From assembly GCA_947463665.1 (NCBI GenBank), contig CANHUD010000028.1, forward strand, positions 1 through 15,015: 15,015 nt of DNA. The letters run 5' to 3'. The DNA comes from Sphingobacteriales bacterium (GTDB lineage Bacteria > Bacteroidota > Bacteroidia > Chitinophagales > Chitinophagaceae). Positions 5,739 through 13,123 of this stretch are shown here, piece by piece (position 1 is the stretch's first letter; the number at the start of each line of letters is the position of its first letter). Under the pieces are notes generated by a model, which saw nothing but the letters and a program-made list of their open reading frames with translations, searched no databases and had not been told where the DNA came from. A program made the translations under genes and the position numbers.

Positions 5739-7109
5739 TTATAATGAACTCTTCAGATTGTAACAATAAGTATAGCCGTCATACCCGTTTATCAGCATTT
5801 CCAGCCCGCCATCACCGTTCACATCTCCAATAAATGGCGGCATCTCTCCACCCCGGAAAGGGAGCTCAAACCACTGAACAGGTTTTCGCTGTGTCAGCGA
5901 TACCACCTCAATAAATGAGTGGCCTGAAAATGCATCTGAAGGATTAAAAATCACCAGACAGCTCCCATATACAGGATGCTCAAATGTTCGGTTGCTTACT
6001 ACAGGAGCATGAGAATTCCGTAACTGCCAGGACGAATCTCCATGCCAGTCTGTACCCCAATAGGGCAGCCTGCGGTCAATGGATATTGTTTTATTACCAG
6101 GCTCTAAAACGTATGCAGAATCAGATGAAATAAGAATCGCTCTTCCATCCTGCATCGAAAGCCCATTCAATCCAAAATATGATTTTTGACTTTCAATTCG
6201 ATGCCGGTGAATCGGCTTTCCATAACGGCTCAAAAGAGTTCGACTTGCATAATGTTCACTCACACGATTATCACCATATACATATGTATACTCATTGGTT
6301 AGTAATAAAGGTATTCCCTTATCATAAACTATTTCTACATAGGGTTGTATGTAGGTACGATCATTCGGAGTAAGCACCCATAAAGTCTTTCCGGTTTTAC
6401 CATTCAGCGCATATACACGATTGTTATTTGCCGCATATACCAGATCCTTCACACCATCAAGATCCAGATCGGCCACTACCGGCTTCGTGTAAAAAGCATA
6501 GGTATCACTGAAAAAGGAACCTACCTTGAATACAAATCTATTATCTCCCGGCTTCCATCCATTGAAATCCGGTATGTAATACGTCCAGACTGTTCTGCCA
6601 CTGGCCGGCTCTACGGCTCTAACCTCCCCCTTCTCCGTACCAAATATAATGACCTTCTTTCCATGAATGTCCACCTCTACCGGCTCATGCTCCACATCAC
6701 CCGAAACCGGTCTGCGCCAGATCAGTCGCCCATCGGTGGTCATACACTGAAACTCTTCATTATCGTTGCCGAAATAAACACTATCGCCCCGTACCAAAAC
6801 ACCATTAACATCCATATCGCCATACTGCTCACCGGAAAGTTTGCGCAATAGTTTACCATCCGTTGCAGATAGTATATTTACCCCGGAACCTTTATCAAAA
6901 AAATGGTAATCACGGAATTCCATTCCATTAGAACCTATGATGATCTTCCCACCGGAGGCAACTACGTTGGTCCGGAAACTGGCTGCCCCGGTTTTTGTTT
7001 TCCAGAGTAGAGGATACTTTTTTTCAATGACAGGAAACCGTTCCGGCTTTTTAGTATCCTTAGCGGATATGCCAAGAACAAAAAGAATAAGTACAGACAA
7101 TTTGTACAT
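5739..7109 (-). CDS. Secreted PQQ-like beta-propeller / FG-GAP repeat protein
   Basis: The product is a 456-residue exported protein with a short signal peptide (MYKLSVLILFVLGISA). It has repeated propeller-blade motifs of the PQQ-like type: DGKLLRKL, DGRLIWRRP, SGRTVWTYY and NGKTGKTLWVL, each an Asp/Gly turn followed by an aromatic-rich strand. It also has two calcium-type loops typical of FG-GAP/VCBS blades, DLDLDGVKD (214-222) and DVNGDGGLEM (429-438). Such proteins are binding or scaffold propellers, and nothing suggests that a PQQ cofactor is bound. The gene is first in a probable operon with the lipoprotein 10 bases downstream. The promoter region at 7110-7197 has a weak -7-like TACTTTCG and a dyad at 7115-7145. 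The stop codon and next gene's start do not overlap. The fold is a confident call; the role is unknown. Confidence 0.82.
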   Translation of the reverse strand: MYKLSVLILFVLGISAKDTKKPERFPVIEKKYPLLWKTKTGAASFRTNVVASGGKIIIGSNGMEFRDYHFFDKGSGVNILSATDGKLLRKLSGEQYGDMDVNGVLVRGDSVYFGNDNEEFQCMTTDGRLIWRRPVSGDVEHEPVEVDIHGKKVIIFGTEKGEVRAVEPASGRTVWTYYIPDFNGWKPGDNRFVFKVGSFFSDTYAFYTKPVVADLDLDGVKDLVYAANNNRVYALNGKTGKTLWVLTPNDRTYIQPYVEIVYDKGIPLLLTNEYTYVYGDNRVSEHYASRTLLSRYGKPIHRHRIESQKSYFGLNGLSMQDGRAILISSDSAYVLEPGNKTISIDRRLPYWGTDWHGDSSWQLRNSHAPVVSNRTFEHPVYGSCLVIFNPSDAFSGHSFIEVVSLTQRKPVQWFELPFRGGEMPPFIGDVNGDGGLEMLINGYDGYTYCYNLKSSL

Positions 7110-7114
7110 ACGAA

Positions 7115-7145
7115 CCGTATATTGTTGGAAAACGAAAGTATACGG
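7115..7145. repeat. Inverted repeat between ppdK and the beta-propeller gene
   Basis: CCGTATA (7115-7121) and TATACGG (7139-7145) are perfect 7-base inverted arms around a 17-base spacer. On the minus strand the first arm overlaps a weak -7-like element, TACTTTCG (7140-7133), so the repeat could be an operator or fold as a hairpin in the leader of the beta-propeller mRNA. No terminator with a T-tract is visible in this gap. Confidence 0.35.
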
Positions 7146-7197
7146 CTGAAACTAAACATCACGTTAAGACCTTCCCCAGAATCTGTTAAAATAAAAA

Positions 7198-9966
7198 TTA
7201 AGACCTTTTGAGCTGCCTGCGCTGCTTATCTTCTACCGCGGCCTGTGCTGCCGCCAGCCGGGCAATAGGTACCCGGAATGGTGAGCAACTCACATAATTC
7301 ATCCCGATCCGATGGAAGAATTTTACACTCTCGGGGTCGCCACCATGCTCTCCACAAATGCCAACTTTCAATCCGGGTTTGGTTTTCCGTCCACGCTCGG
7401 TACCCATCTTCACCAGCTCACCAATTCCTTCCTGATCAATGGTCTGAAACGGATCTTCTTTCAGAATACGCTGATCCAGATAAATGGGAAGAAATCCGCC
7501 AATGTCATCCCTGCTGAAGCCAAAACTCATCTGGGTAAGATCATTCGTACCGAAACTGAAGAAATCCGCTACCTCTGCCAGTTTATCGGCCCTGATGGCT
7601 GCCCTTGGAATCTCGATCATCGTACCAAATGAATACGCGATCTTTCTGACTTTCTGCGCTGCACAAACTTCCTTATATACCCTGTCGGCAATCGCTTTCT
7701 GATGCACCAGTTCATTCGCACTGCAGGTAACGGGTATCATGATCTCGGGATGCGTTTTAATGCCCTCCTTACCCAGTTCTGCCGCAGCTTCCAAAATCGC
7801 CCGAATCTGCATCTCCGTTATCTCCGGATAACTGATCCCCAATCGAACACCTCTGTGTCCCAGCATCGGATTGTTCTCATGCAATGCCAGTACCCTGCGT
7901 TTCAATACACTCATGCTGATGCCAATTTCCTTACTCAGCTGGTGCAGCTTCTCCGCATCATGTGGTACAAATTCATGCAGAGGCGGATCCAGCAGTCGAA
8001 TCGTCACCGGATATCCTTTCATGATCTTCATCGTGGCCCGGATATCTTTCTTCATAAACACAAACAACTCATTCAGCGCCTTACGTCTCTCTTCCTCTGT
8101 CTTGCTCATGATCATCTTCCGTAGTAAAAACAATGGCTTGTCCGATCCCTCCCCATAAAACATGTGCTCTGTTCTGAACAACCCAATACCTTCCGCTCCA
8201 AAAGCCGTTGCCTGCGCCGCATCCTTAGGGGTATCAGCATTCGTCCGCACACCTATGGTTTTCGCCTTGTCCACCAGCTTCATCAATTCCCTGTAACTGT
8301 TGTTCCGATTCAGATCGATATCCACCAGATCCAGCTGACCCTGATAGATCAACCCCTTCGTTCCATTCAGACTGATCCAGTCGCCCTCCCGAATCACCTC
8401 CCCATTCTTCGCCTTAAAGGTCTTCGTCTCCGCATGGATCTCCATATCCCCACAACCCACAATGCAGCATTTACCCCATCCGCGGGCCACCAGAGCCGCA
8501 TGGGAAGTCATGCCCCCTTTGGTGGTCAGGATGGCCTGCGACTTATGCATTCCGTCCACATCCTCCGGCGAGGTCTCCTCCCGAACCAGGATCACCGCCT
8601 CTCCTTTTTTTGCCCAGGCTACCGCATCCGCAGAACTGAATACCACCCGGCCTCTTGCACCTCCCGGCCCTGCGGGAAGTCCTTTCGCAATGGGTTTCGT
8701 CAACAACTCAGCCTTCGGATCGATCATAGGCAACAACAACTCCACCAACTGGTTGGGGCCAACCCGCATCACCGCGGTATCCGCATCAATCAGCTTCTCC
8801 CGGTACATATCGGTTGCCATTCGAACCGCCGCCACTCCGTTTCGCTTTCCAACCCGGCACTGCAACATGTATAGTGTCCCTTCTTCAATCGTAAACTCAA
8901 TGTCCTGCATATCCCGGTAATGCTTCTCCAGCCTGCGCTGGTAACCGTCCAGCTCCTTATAAAGACCCGGCATCAGCTTCTCCAGCGTTTCCATATGATC
9001 ACTCTGTGCATTCTTAGAATACACATTGATGGGTGCAGGCGTCCGGATACCGGCCACCACATCCTCTCCCTGCGCATTTACCAGATACTCTCCATAAAAC
9101 TGTGGCTCCCCATTCCCGGGATTTCGGGTGAACGCCACGCCGGTAGCACTGTCATCTCCCATATTACCAAACACCATGGCCTGCACATTCACGGCCGTAC
9201 CCCACTCGTCCGGGATTTTTTCAATCCTCCGGTACTCTACTGCCCGGCGTCCATTCCAACTGGAAAAAACCGCACTCACACCGCCCCATAACTGCTCCAT
9301 CGGATCATCGGGAAACGCCCGGCCCAGTGTCTTTTTGATCGTGGCTTTGTAGTCCTTCACCAGTCCTTTTAATTCCGCCACCGTCAGCTCTGTATCACTG
9401 GCATATCCTTTTTTGTGTTTGACTGCCTCCAGTTTCTCATCCAGCACTTTCCGGATCCCCCTGCCCTTTGGCTCAATACCCGCAGCCTTCTCCATCACCA
9501 CATCGGCATACATCATGATCAGCCGCCGATAGGCATCATACGCAAAACGCTCATCACCGGATCGCCCGATCATTCCCTTAATGGTTGTTTCATTCAACCC
9601 CACATTCAACACCGTTTCCATCATACCGGGCATCGATTTACGGGCACCGGAACGAACAGATAACAACAGTGGATTCCTGCTATCCCCAAACTTCTTACCC
9701 ATGATCTTTTCCATCCGGGCCAGCGCCTTGTTCACCTGCTCCTTCAGAACAGCCGGATACTTTTTCTTATGCTGATAGTAATAAGTACAAACCTCGGTGG
9801 TAAGGGTAAACCCGGGAGGAACCGGGAGTTTCAGATCGGGATGACCCGCCATCTCAGCAAGATTGGCGCCTTTGCCCCCCAGAAGATTTTTCATTGATTC
9901 ATTGCCGTCGGCTTTTCCGCCCCCAAAAAAATAGACGTACCTGACAGGCTTAACAGATGTTGCCAT
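7198..9966 (-). CDS. ppdK: Pyruvate, phosphate dikinase
   Basis: PPDK (EC 2.7.9.1) interconverts pyruvate, ATP and phosphate with PEP, AMP and pyrophosphate in the cytosol. It serves either gluconeogenesis or PPi-dependent glycolysis. The 922-residue protein has the full architecture: N-terminal ATP-grasp region with GGKGANLAEM (30-39) and SVRSGARKSMPGMMETVLN (103-121); the phosphohistidine domain with GGMTSHAAL, giving catalytic H489 preceded by T487 and S488; and the C-terminal PEP/pyruvate TIM barrel with GLFRTEHMF (595-603), MLGHRGVRLG (701-710), SFGTNDLTQ (804-812) and active-site C871 in CGEHGGDPES. The length is slightly above the 874 residues of the Clostridium symbiosum enzyme. No frameshift or missing residue is seen. 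The start ATG 9966-9964 gives MATSVKPVRYVYFFGGGKA, typical of the family. It is flanked by 88 and 112 bases of non-coding DNA, so it is probably transcribed alone. Confidence 0.98.
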   Translation of the reverse strand: MATSVKPVRYVYFFGGGKADGNESMKNLLGGKGANLAEMAGHPDLKLPVPPGFTLTTEVCTYYYQHKKKYPAVLKEQVNKALARMEKIMGKKFGDSRNPLLLSVRSGARKSMPGMMETVLNVGLNETTIKGMIGRSGDERFAYDAYRRLIMMYADVVMEKAAGIEPKGRGIRKVLDEKLEAVKHKKGYASDTELTVAELKGLVKDYKATIKKTLGRAFPDDPMEQLWGGVSAVFSSWNGRRAVEYRRIEKIPDEWGTAVNVQAMVFGNMGDDSATGVAFTRNPGNGEPQFYGEYLVNAQGEDVVAGIRTPAPINVYSKNAQSDHMETLEKLMPGLYKELDGYQRRLEKHYRDMQDIEFTIEEGTLYMLQCRVGKRNGVAAVRMATDMYREKLIDADTAVMRVGPNQLVELLLPMIDPKAELLTKPIAKGLPAGPGGARGRVVFSSADAVAWAKKGEAVILVREETSPEDVDGMHKSQAILTTKGGMTSHAALVARGWGKCCIVGCGDMEIHAETKTFKAKNGEVIREGDWISLNGTKGLIYQGQLDLVDIDLNRNNSYRELMKLVDKAKTIGVRTNADTPKDAAQATAFGAEGIGLFRTEHMFYGEGSDKPLFLLRKMIMSKTEEERRKALNELFVFMKKDIRATMKIMKGYPVTIRLLDPPLHEFVPHDAEKLHQLSKEIGISMSVLKRRVLALHENNPMLGHRGVRLGISYPEITEMQIRAILEAAAELGKEGIKTHPEIMIPVTCSANELVHQKAIADRVYKEVCAAQKVRKIAYSFGTMIEIPRAAIRADKLAEVADFFSFGTNDLTQMSFGFSRDDIGGFLPIYLDQRILKEDPFQTIDQEGIGELVKMGTERGRKTKPGLKVGICGEHGGDPESVKFFHRIGMNYVSCSPFRVPIARLAAAQAAVEDKQRRQLKRS

Positions 9967-10007
9967 ATTGATAGATTAGACCACATAGGTAGTACTATCA
10001 ACAGACT

Positions 10008-10036
10008 CAGATGTACCGATTCGGTCAGTATCCCAA
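10008..10036 (-). promoter_or_regulatory. Candidate ppdK promoter with embedded palindrome
   Basis: On the minus strand, TTGG (10036-10033) is followed 17 bases later by TACATCTG (10015-10008), one mismatch from TAnnTTTG. A perfect 11-base palindrome, ACCGA-T-TCGGT (10015-10025), lies between the two elements and would be a natural repressor site. The predicted leader is about 38 bases. The motif matches are modest and the assignment is tentative. Confidence 0.25.
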
Positions 10037-10078
10037 CTGATTCTGATCAGTTTCCCACAAATATCAAACGACCAGTAT

Positions 10079-10558
10079 TTACAGGATCAACCCCATCACC
10101 CACTCGTCCAGATATATGCCTTCCGTCTCCAGATAACTATATTTCTTCAACACTCCTTCCCGCTCAAATCCATACCGCTCATACAACCGGATGGCTCGCT
10201 CATTCTCTGTGGCAACGGTAAGCTCCATGCGGGAAAATCCCTGCATACGGGCAATCGAAATGGCCTCACCGACCATCCGGCCGCCCATCCCTTTCCCTTT
10301 CATCCCGTTATCCAGCGCCACCCCACCGAGATAAACAATATGACGATTCCTGTGCCGCATCGGCTGCAATTTGAACATGCCAACATCCACCCCCTCTTCC
10401 GCATACACATACAAATGCCCGCGCTTCACCAGCTCCTCAAAAATCGGCTGAAACAATTCAACAGACATCGGATCGTACAACAGCCAGCGGTTGTTCTCAG
10501 GATCCATATAAAGCCTGTAAATAAACTCCAAATCCGTAGCAGCAGCCAGTCTGTTCAT
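10079..10558 (-). CDS. GNAT family N-acetyltransferase
   Basis: The 159-residue cytosolic protein has the GNAT fold and would move an acetyl group from acetyl-CoA to an amine. The acetyl-CoA pyrophosphate loop is seen in GVALDNGMKGKGMGGRMV (79-96), the KGKGMG core matching the usual R/Q-x-x-G-x-G/A pattern. Motif B follows in NERAIRLYERYGFEREGVLK (119-138), with the common Y-x-x-x-G-F ending. The N-terminal MNRLAAATDLEFIYRLY fits the usual GNAT opening, which supports this start. The substrate cannot be read from the sequence; the ending resembles RimJ/RimL-like or small-molecule enzymes. It is divergent from the deacylase gene with only 44 bases between. Its -7 element lies 4 bases from the ATG. 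The gap to ppdK is 112 bases. Confidence 0.93.
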   Translation of the reverse strand: MNRLAAATDLEFIYRLYMDPENNRWLLYDPMSVELFQPIFEELVKRGHLYVYAEEGVDVGMFKLQPMRHRNRHIVYLGGVALDNGMKGKGMGGRMVGEAISIARMQGFSRMELTVATENERAIRLYERYGFEREGVLKKYSYLETEGIYLDEWVMGLIL

Positions 10559-10562
10559 CCAT

Positions 10563-10570
10563 CAAAGGTA
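10563..10570 (-). promoter_or_regulatory. -7 promoter element 4 bases from the GNAT start codon
   Basis: The minus strand reads TACCTTTG, an exact TAnnTTTG match, followed by ATGG and then the ATG at 10558. This predicts a leaderless or nearly leaderless mRNA. An ATG at 10562-10560 is in another frame and opens no plausible protein. No clear -33 box is visible in the short divergent gap. Confidence 0.45.
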
Positions 10571-10590
10571 GGCCGTTTCCCAATTTTCAG

Positions 10591-10598
10591 TATCTTGA
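10591..10598 (+). promoter_or_regulatory. Possible -7 element of the deacylase gene
   Basis: TATCTTGA resembles TAnnTTTG with two mismatches, and its G lies 6 bases before the ATG at 10603. The match is weaker than for the divergent GNAT promoter but shares the very short distance to the start codon. Confidence 0.25.
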
Positions 10599-10602
10599 TT
10601 TC

Positions 10603-12171
10603 ATGAAACGATTTCTGCTCCCCACCGCTTTCCTGCTTCTGATCTCCTCCCACTCCTTCGCACAGAAAGCAGACCTGCTCATCCGGAACGCCCGTATCCT
10701 CGATGGCACCGGTAACAGCTGGTACTGGGGCAGCATCGCCATCCGCGATGGAAAAATCAGCCAGCTTATCCGCTCCCGCACACCCGATATGCCCGCCAGC
10801 CGAACCATCGACGCCAACGGCCTCCTCGCCTGCCCGGGCTTCATCGATGTACATGGTCATATCGAAGGAGGAATTTTCAGCCGGCCTACGGCCGATAACT
10901 ACGTACGCGATGGCGTAACCTCCGTGGTTACAGGCAACTGCGGCGGATCAGATGACGATATCGCAGGTTTTCTGCAAAAAATCGACTCGGTCAAAACATC
11001 TATCAATGTGGCTACCCTGCTGGGGCATAACACCGTACGCCGACAAATCCTCGGTAACGCAGACCGGCAGGCCTCTCCGGAAGAAATGCAACGCATGGAG
11101 GCCATCATGGCCAAAGGTATGCAGGATGGCGCAGTAGGCCTCTCCAGTGGTCTGATCTACCTCCCGGGTATGTACGCCAACACGGAAGAAATCGTACGAC
11201 TCGCCAAAGTGGCCGCCCAATATGGCGGTGTCTATGCCACCCACATGCGCAACGAAGGACTAAAAGTGACCGATGCCATCAACGAAGCCCTGACCATCGG
11301 TAAACAGGCCAACATCCCGGTGCAGATCTCCCATTTCAAAGTGGCAGGCAACGCCAACTGGGGGCGCTCCTCCGAAACACTCAACATGGTGAAAGAAGCC
11401 AGAGAACAGGGGTACGATGTTACCATCGATCAATACCCGTACACAGCCTCTTCCACCAACCTGGCTACCCAGGTGCCCGACTGGGCCATGGAAGGCGGAC
11501 TGGACACGCTTCGTGAACGCCTCAAAGACAGGGCAACCCGTGAAAAGATCAAAAAACAAATGAAAAAAAGCAAACAGGATGGTAAGGTAAAAAACTTCAG
11601 TTACGCCGTAGTAGCCAGCTATGCACCGGATACCACCCTCAATGGCAAGAACATCTCCGAAATAAACCTCATAAAAGGAAGAAAAAAAGGCCTGCTGAAC
11701 GAAGCCGAAACCATCCTCTCCCTGCTCGAAAAAGGCAACGCACAAATGGTCTTCCATACCATGAACGAAACCGATGTCAAATACTTCATGCAATACCCTT
11801 TCAATATGCCCGCCGCAGATGCCGGTGTATCCAATGGCCGGGGTATGCCACACCCACGAGGTTATGGCACAAACGCCCGCGTGCTGGCCCGCTATGTCCG
11901 GGAATTCAAGATCCTCACCGTGGAAGAGGCTGTTCGCAGAATGACCTCCCTGCCGGCACAAAAATTTGGCCTGACCGACCGTGGCCTGCTGAAACCGGGT
12001 ATGGCAGCGGATGTCGTATTATTCGATGAAAAAACGGTGACCGACAACGCCACTTTCGATGCGCCGCACCAGTTTGCCACCGGTATCCCCTATGTGATCG
12101 TCAATGGTGCCGTAGTAGTGGATGACTCCCGACACACCGGTGTGCGAAGCGGTAAAGCATTGAAAAAATAA
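10603..12171 (+). CDS. Secreted D-aminoacylase-type amidohydrolase
   Basis: The product is a 522-residue metal-dependent hydrolase of the N-acyl-D-amino-acid deacylase family (amidohydrolase superfamily). It would hydrolyse the amide of N-acylated D-amino acids or related compounds. A signal peptide (residues 1-20, ending SFA) sends it to the periplasm. The metal-site residues known from D-aminoacylases all appear: HGH in IDVHGHIEG (H84, H86), the bridging Cys in GNCGG (C113), H214 in ATHMRNE, H244 in QISHFKVAG, and an Asp in AADAGV (D406), followed by MPHPRGYGT (415-423). The C-terminal PGMAADVVLFD (465-475) is the standard amidohydrolase ending. The exact substrate is open, since many relatives are annotated only as amidohydrolases. 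The gene stands alone: divergent from GNAT and convergent, 7 bases apart, with the phosphodiesterase gene. No terminator hairpin is visible in that gap. Confidence 0.92.
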   Translation: MKRFLLPTAFLLLISSHSFAQKADLLIRNARILDGTGNSWYWGSIAIRDGKISQLIRSRTPDMPASRTIDANGLLACPGFIDVHGHIEGGIFSRPTADNYVRDGVTSVVTGNCGGSDDDIAGFLQKIDSVKTSINVATLLGHNTVRRQILGNADRQASPEEMQRMEAIMAKGMQDGAVGLSSGLIYLPGMYANTEEIVRLAKVAAQYGGVYATHMRNEGLKVTDAINEALTIGKQANIPVQISHFKVAGNANWGRSSETLNMVKEAREQGYDVTIDQYPYTASSTNLATQVPDWAMEGGLDTLRERLKDRATREKIKKQMKKSKQDGKVKNFSYAVVASYAPDTTLNGKNISEINLIKGRKKGLLNEAETILSLLEKGNAQMVFHTMNETDVKYFMQYPFNMPAADAGVSNGRGMPHPRGYGTNARVLARYVREFKILTVEEAVRRMTSLPAQKFGLTDRGLLKPGMAADVVLFDEKTVTDNATFDAPHQFATGIPYVIVNGAVVVDDSRHTGVRSGKALKK

Positions 12172-12178
12172 AAACAGT

Positions 12179-12916
12179 CTACCGGCCCTTCATAAACAAA
12201 ACCAGCTCTTCCACCCTGTCGGTATTGATCACATCCACCCCCAATTCCATCATTTGCCTCCATCCCTCCGGATGATCGGGATGCGCCCATAACCGGAAAG
12301 GTTTCTTCCGTGCATGCACCCACTCCAGCACAGGTCTGAGTTTACCTGTATCCAACTGGCCGCCCCTCATATAATTGGCATACGAATCACTGATCATCGA
12401 CACCTTTTTGAGCGATTGCTCTGTATACGTCACTCCCGGCCGGCCATCAAAATAGATAAAGGGGGGATACGATGGATATTCCTCCACCGGCGGCCTGCTC
12501 CCGCTGATCGTGATCACTACCTGCGGGTTGCGTACAATGGAAGGATACCGGCGGATCTCCGAAATAAGGGCGTCCAGCGTTGGCTTAGCCGCCGACTTGA
12601 TGTCAATCATGAGCTGCAGTTTTTTCCCGTCAGGATACACCTTTCCCTTTCCGGCTTTTACAGCTTCATCCAGTGGTCGCAGATACAGGGCATCCAGACT
12701 TCTCTCCGCCTTCAGCTCCGCCCGGTCATGAGCCACCAACACCTTCCCATCTACCAGCCACACATCGGCCTCTATAGAAGAATACCCCAGCCGGTACGCC
12801 TTGTAAAAGGGCTGATCCTGTTCATAATCATTGTGCGAATGCAGCATCCAGGTTCGCTGTGCAAAAACCGTATGCATCCCTGCCAGAAAAACAAAGGCTA
12901 AAAAATACCTGCGCAT
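12179..12916 (-). CDS. Secreted AIM6-like PI-PLC/GDPD-superfamily phosphodiesterase
   Basis: The protein has 245 residues with a signal peptide (MRRYFLAFVFLAGMHTVFAQ). The mature part is a TIM-barrel phosphodiesterase of the PLC-like/GDPD superfamily, related to the proteins labelled altered inheritance of mitochondria protein 6. Seen are HSHNDY (26-31) with the first catalytic His, SIEADVWLVDG (47-57) with metal ligands E49 and D51, VAHD (61-64) with the second His, MIDIK (103-107), ending with WAHPDHPEGW (210-219) and GVDVINTD (226-233). Family members hydrolyse phosphodiester bonds of glycerophosphodiesters or inositol phospholipids; which applies here is unknown. The open frame extends upstream to 13117, but that part overlaps the small membrane protein gene and lacks export features, so ATG 12916 is chosen. 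It is the third gene of the symporter operon, 11 bases after the second. Confidence 0.85.
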   Translation of the reverse strand: MRRYFLAFVFLAGMHTVFAQRTWMLHSHNDYEQDQPFYKAYRLGYSSIEADVWLVDGKVLVAHDRAELKAERSLDALYLRPLDEAVKAGKGKVYPDGKKLQLMIDIKSAAKPTLDALISEIRRYPSIVRNPQVVITISGSRPPVEEYPSYPPFIYFDGRPGVTYTEQSLKKVSMISDSYANYMRGGQLDTGKLRPVLEWVHARKKPFRLWAHPDHPEGWRQMMELGVDVINTDRVEELVLFMKGR

Positions 12917-12927
12917 CTTCTGTTGAT

Positions 12928-13113
12928 TTACGATTCTTCTCCGCTCCTCACCCACAACATGAAAGCTCCGAATACAAAAAAGAATCCGGCCGCATACAGA
13001 TTTACCTGCGCATGCAGTGCCTCTGTAATCAGGTATCCGAAACCGAGTATCAGCGATAAGGCAATAAAAAAAATCCCAATAATGACGCTTAATTGTTCCA
13101 GTCGTTTCAACAT
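12928..13113 (-). CDS. Small two-helix membrane protein in the symporter operon
   Basis: This 61-residue protein belongs to no family I recognise. It consists of two hydrophobic helices, about residues 9-30 (SVIIGIFFIALSLILGFGYL) and 39-56 (LYAAGFFFVFGAFMLWV), joined by a short loop, with a basic N-terminus (MLKRLEQ) and a short charged tail (RSGEES). It is evidently an inner-membrane protein. The gene fits exactly between the symporter gene (10-base gap) and the phosphodiesterase gene (11-base gap), which strongly supports it as real. Other SSS-family transporters travel with small membrane partners, such as PanF with YhdT and ActP with YjcH. An accessory role for this protein is a reasonable inference but is not shown by the sequence. 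Confidence 0.8.
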   Translation of the reverse strand: MLKRLEQLSVIIGIFFIALSLILGFGYLITEALHAQVNLYAAGFFFVFGAFMLWVRSGEES

Positions 13114-13123
13114 ACATCCATGT

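Noticed and set aside
7702..9663. Several long plus-strand open frames opposite ppdK, up to 236 residues
   Set aside because: They have low-complexity His/Arg/Pro-rich translations typical of reverse-complement shadows, with no promoter or family motif, and lie wholly inside an intact ppdK.
11260..11961. 233-residue minus-strand open frame inside the deacylase gene
   Set aside because: It is a shadow of a gene with the full set of amidohydrolase metal ligands; no independent support.
12314..12901. 195-residue plus-strand open frame opposite the phosphodiesterase
   Set aside because: Its translation has no recognisable domain, and the opposite strand encodes a complete enzyme with signal peptide.
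12917..13117. N-terminal extension of the phosphodiesterase frame to 13117
   Set aside because: It overlaps the better-supported small membrane protein gene and would bury the signal peptide that begins at 12916.
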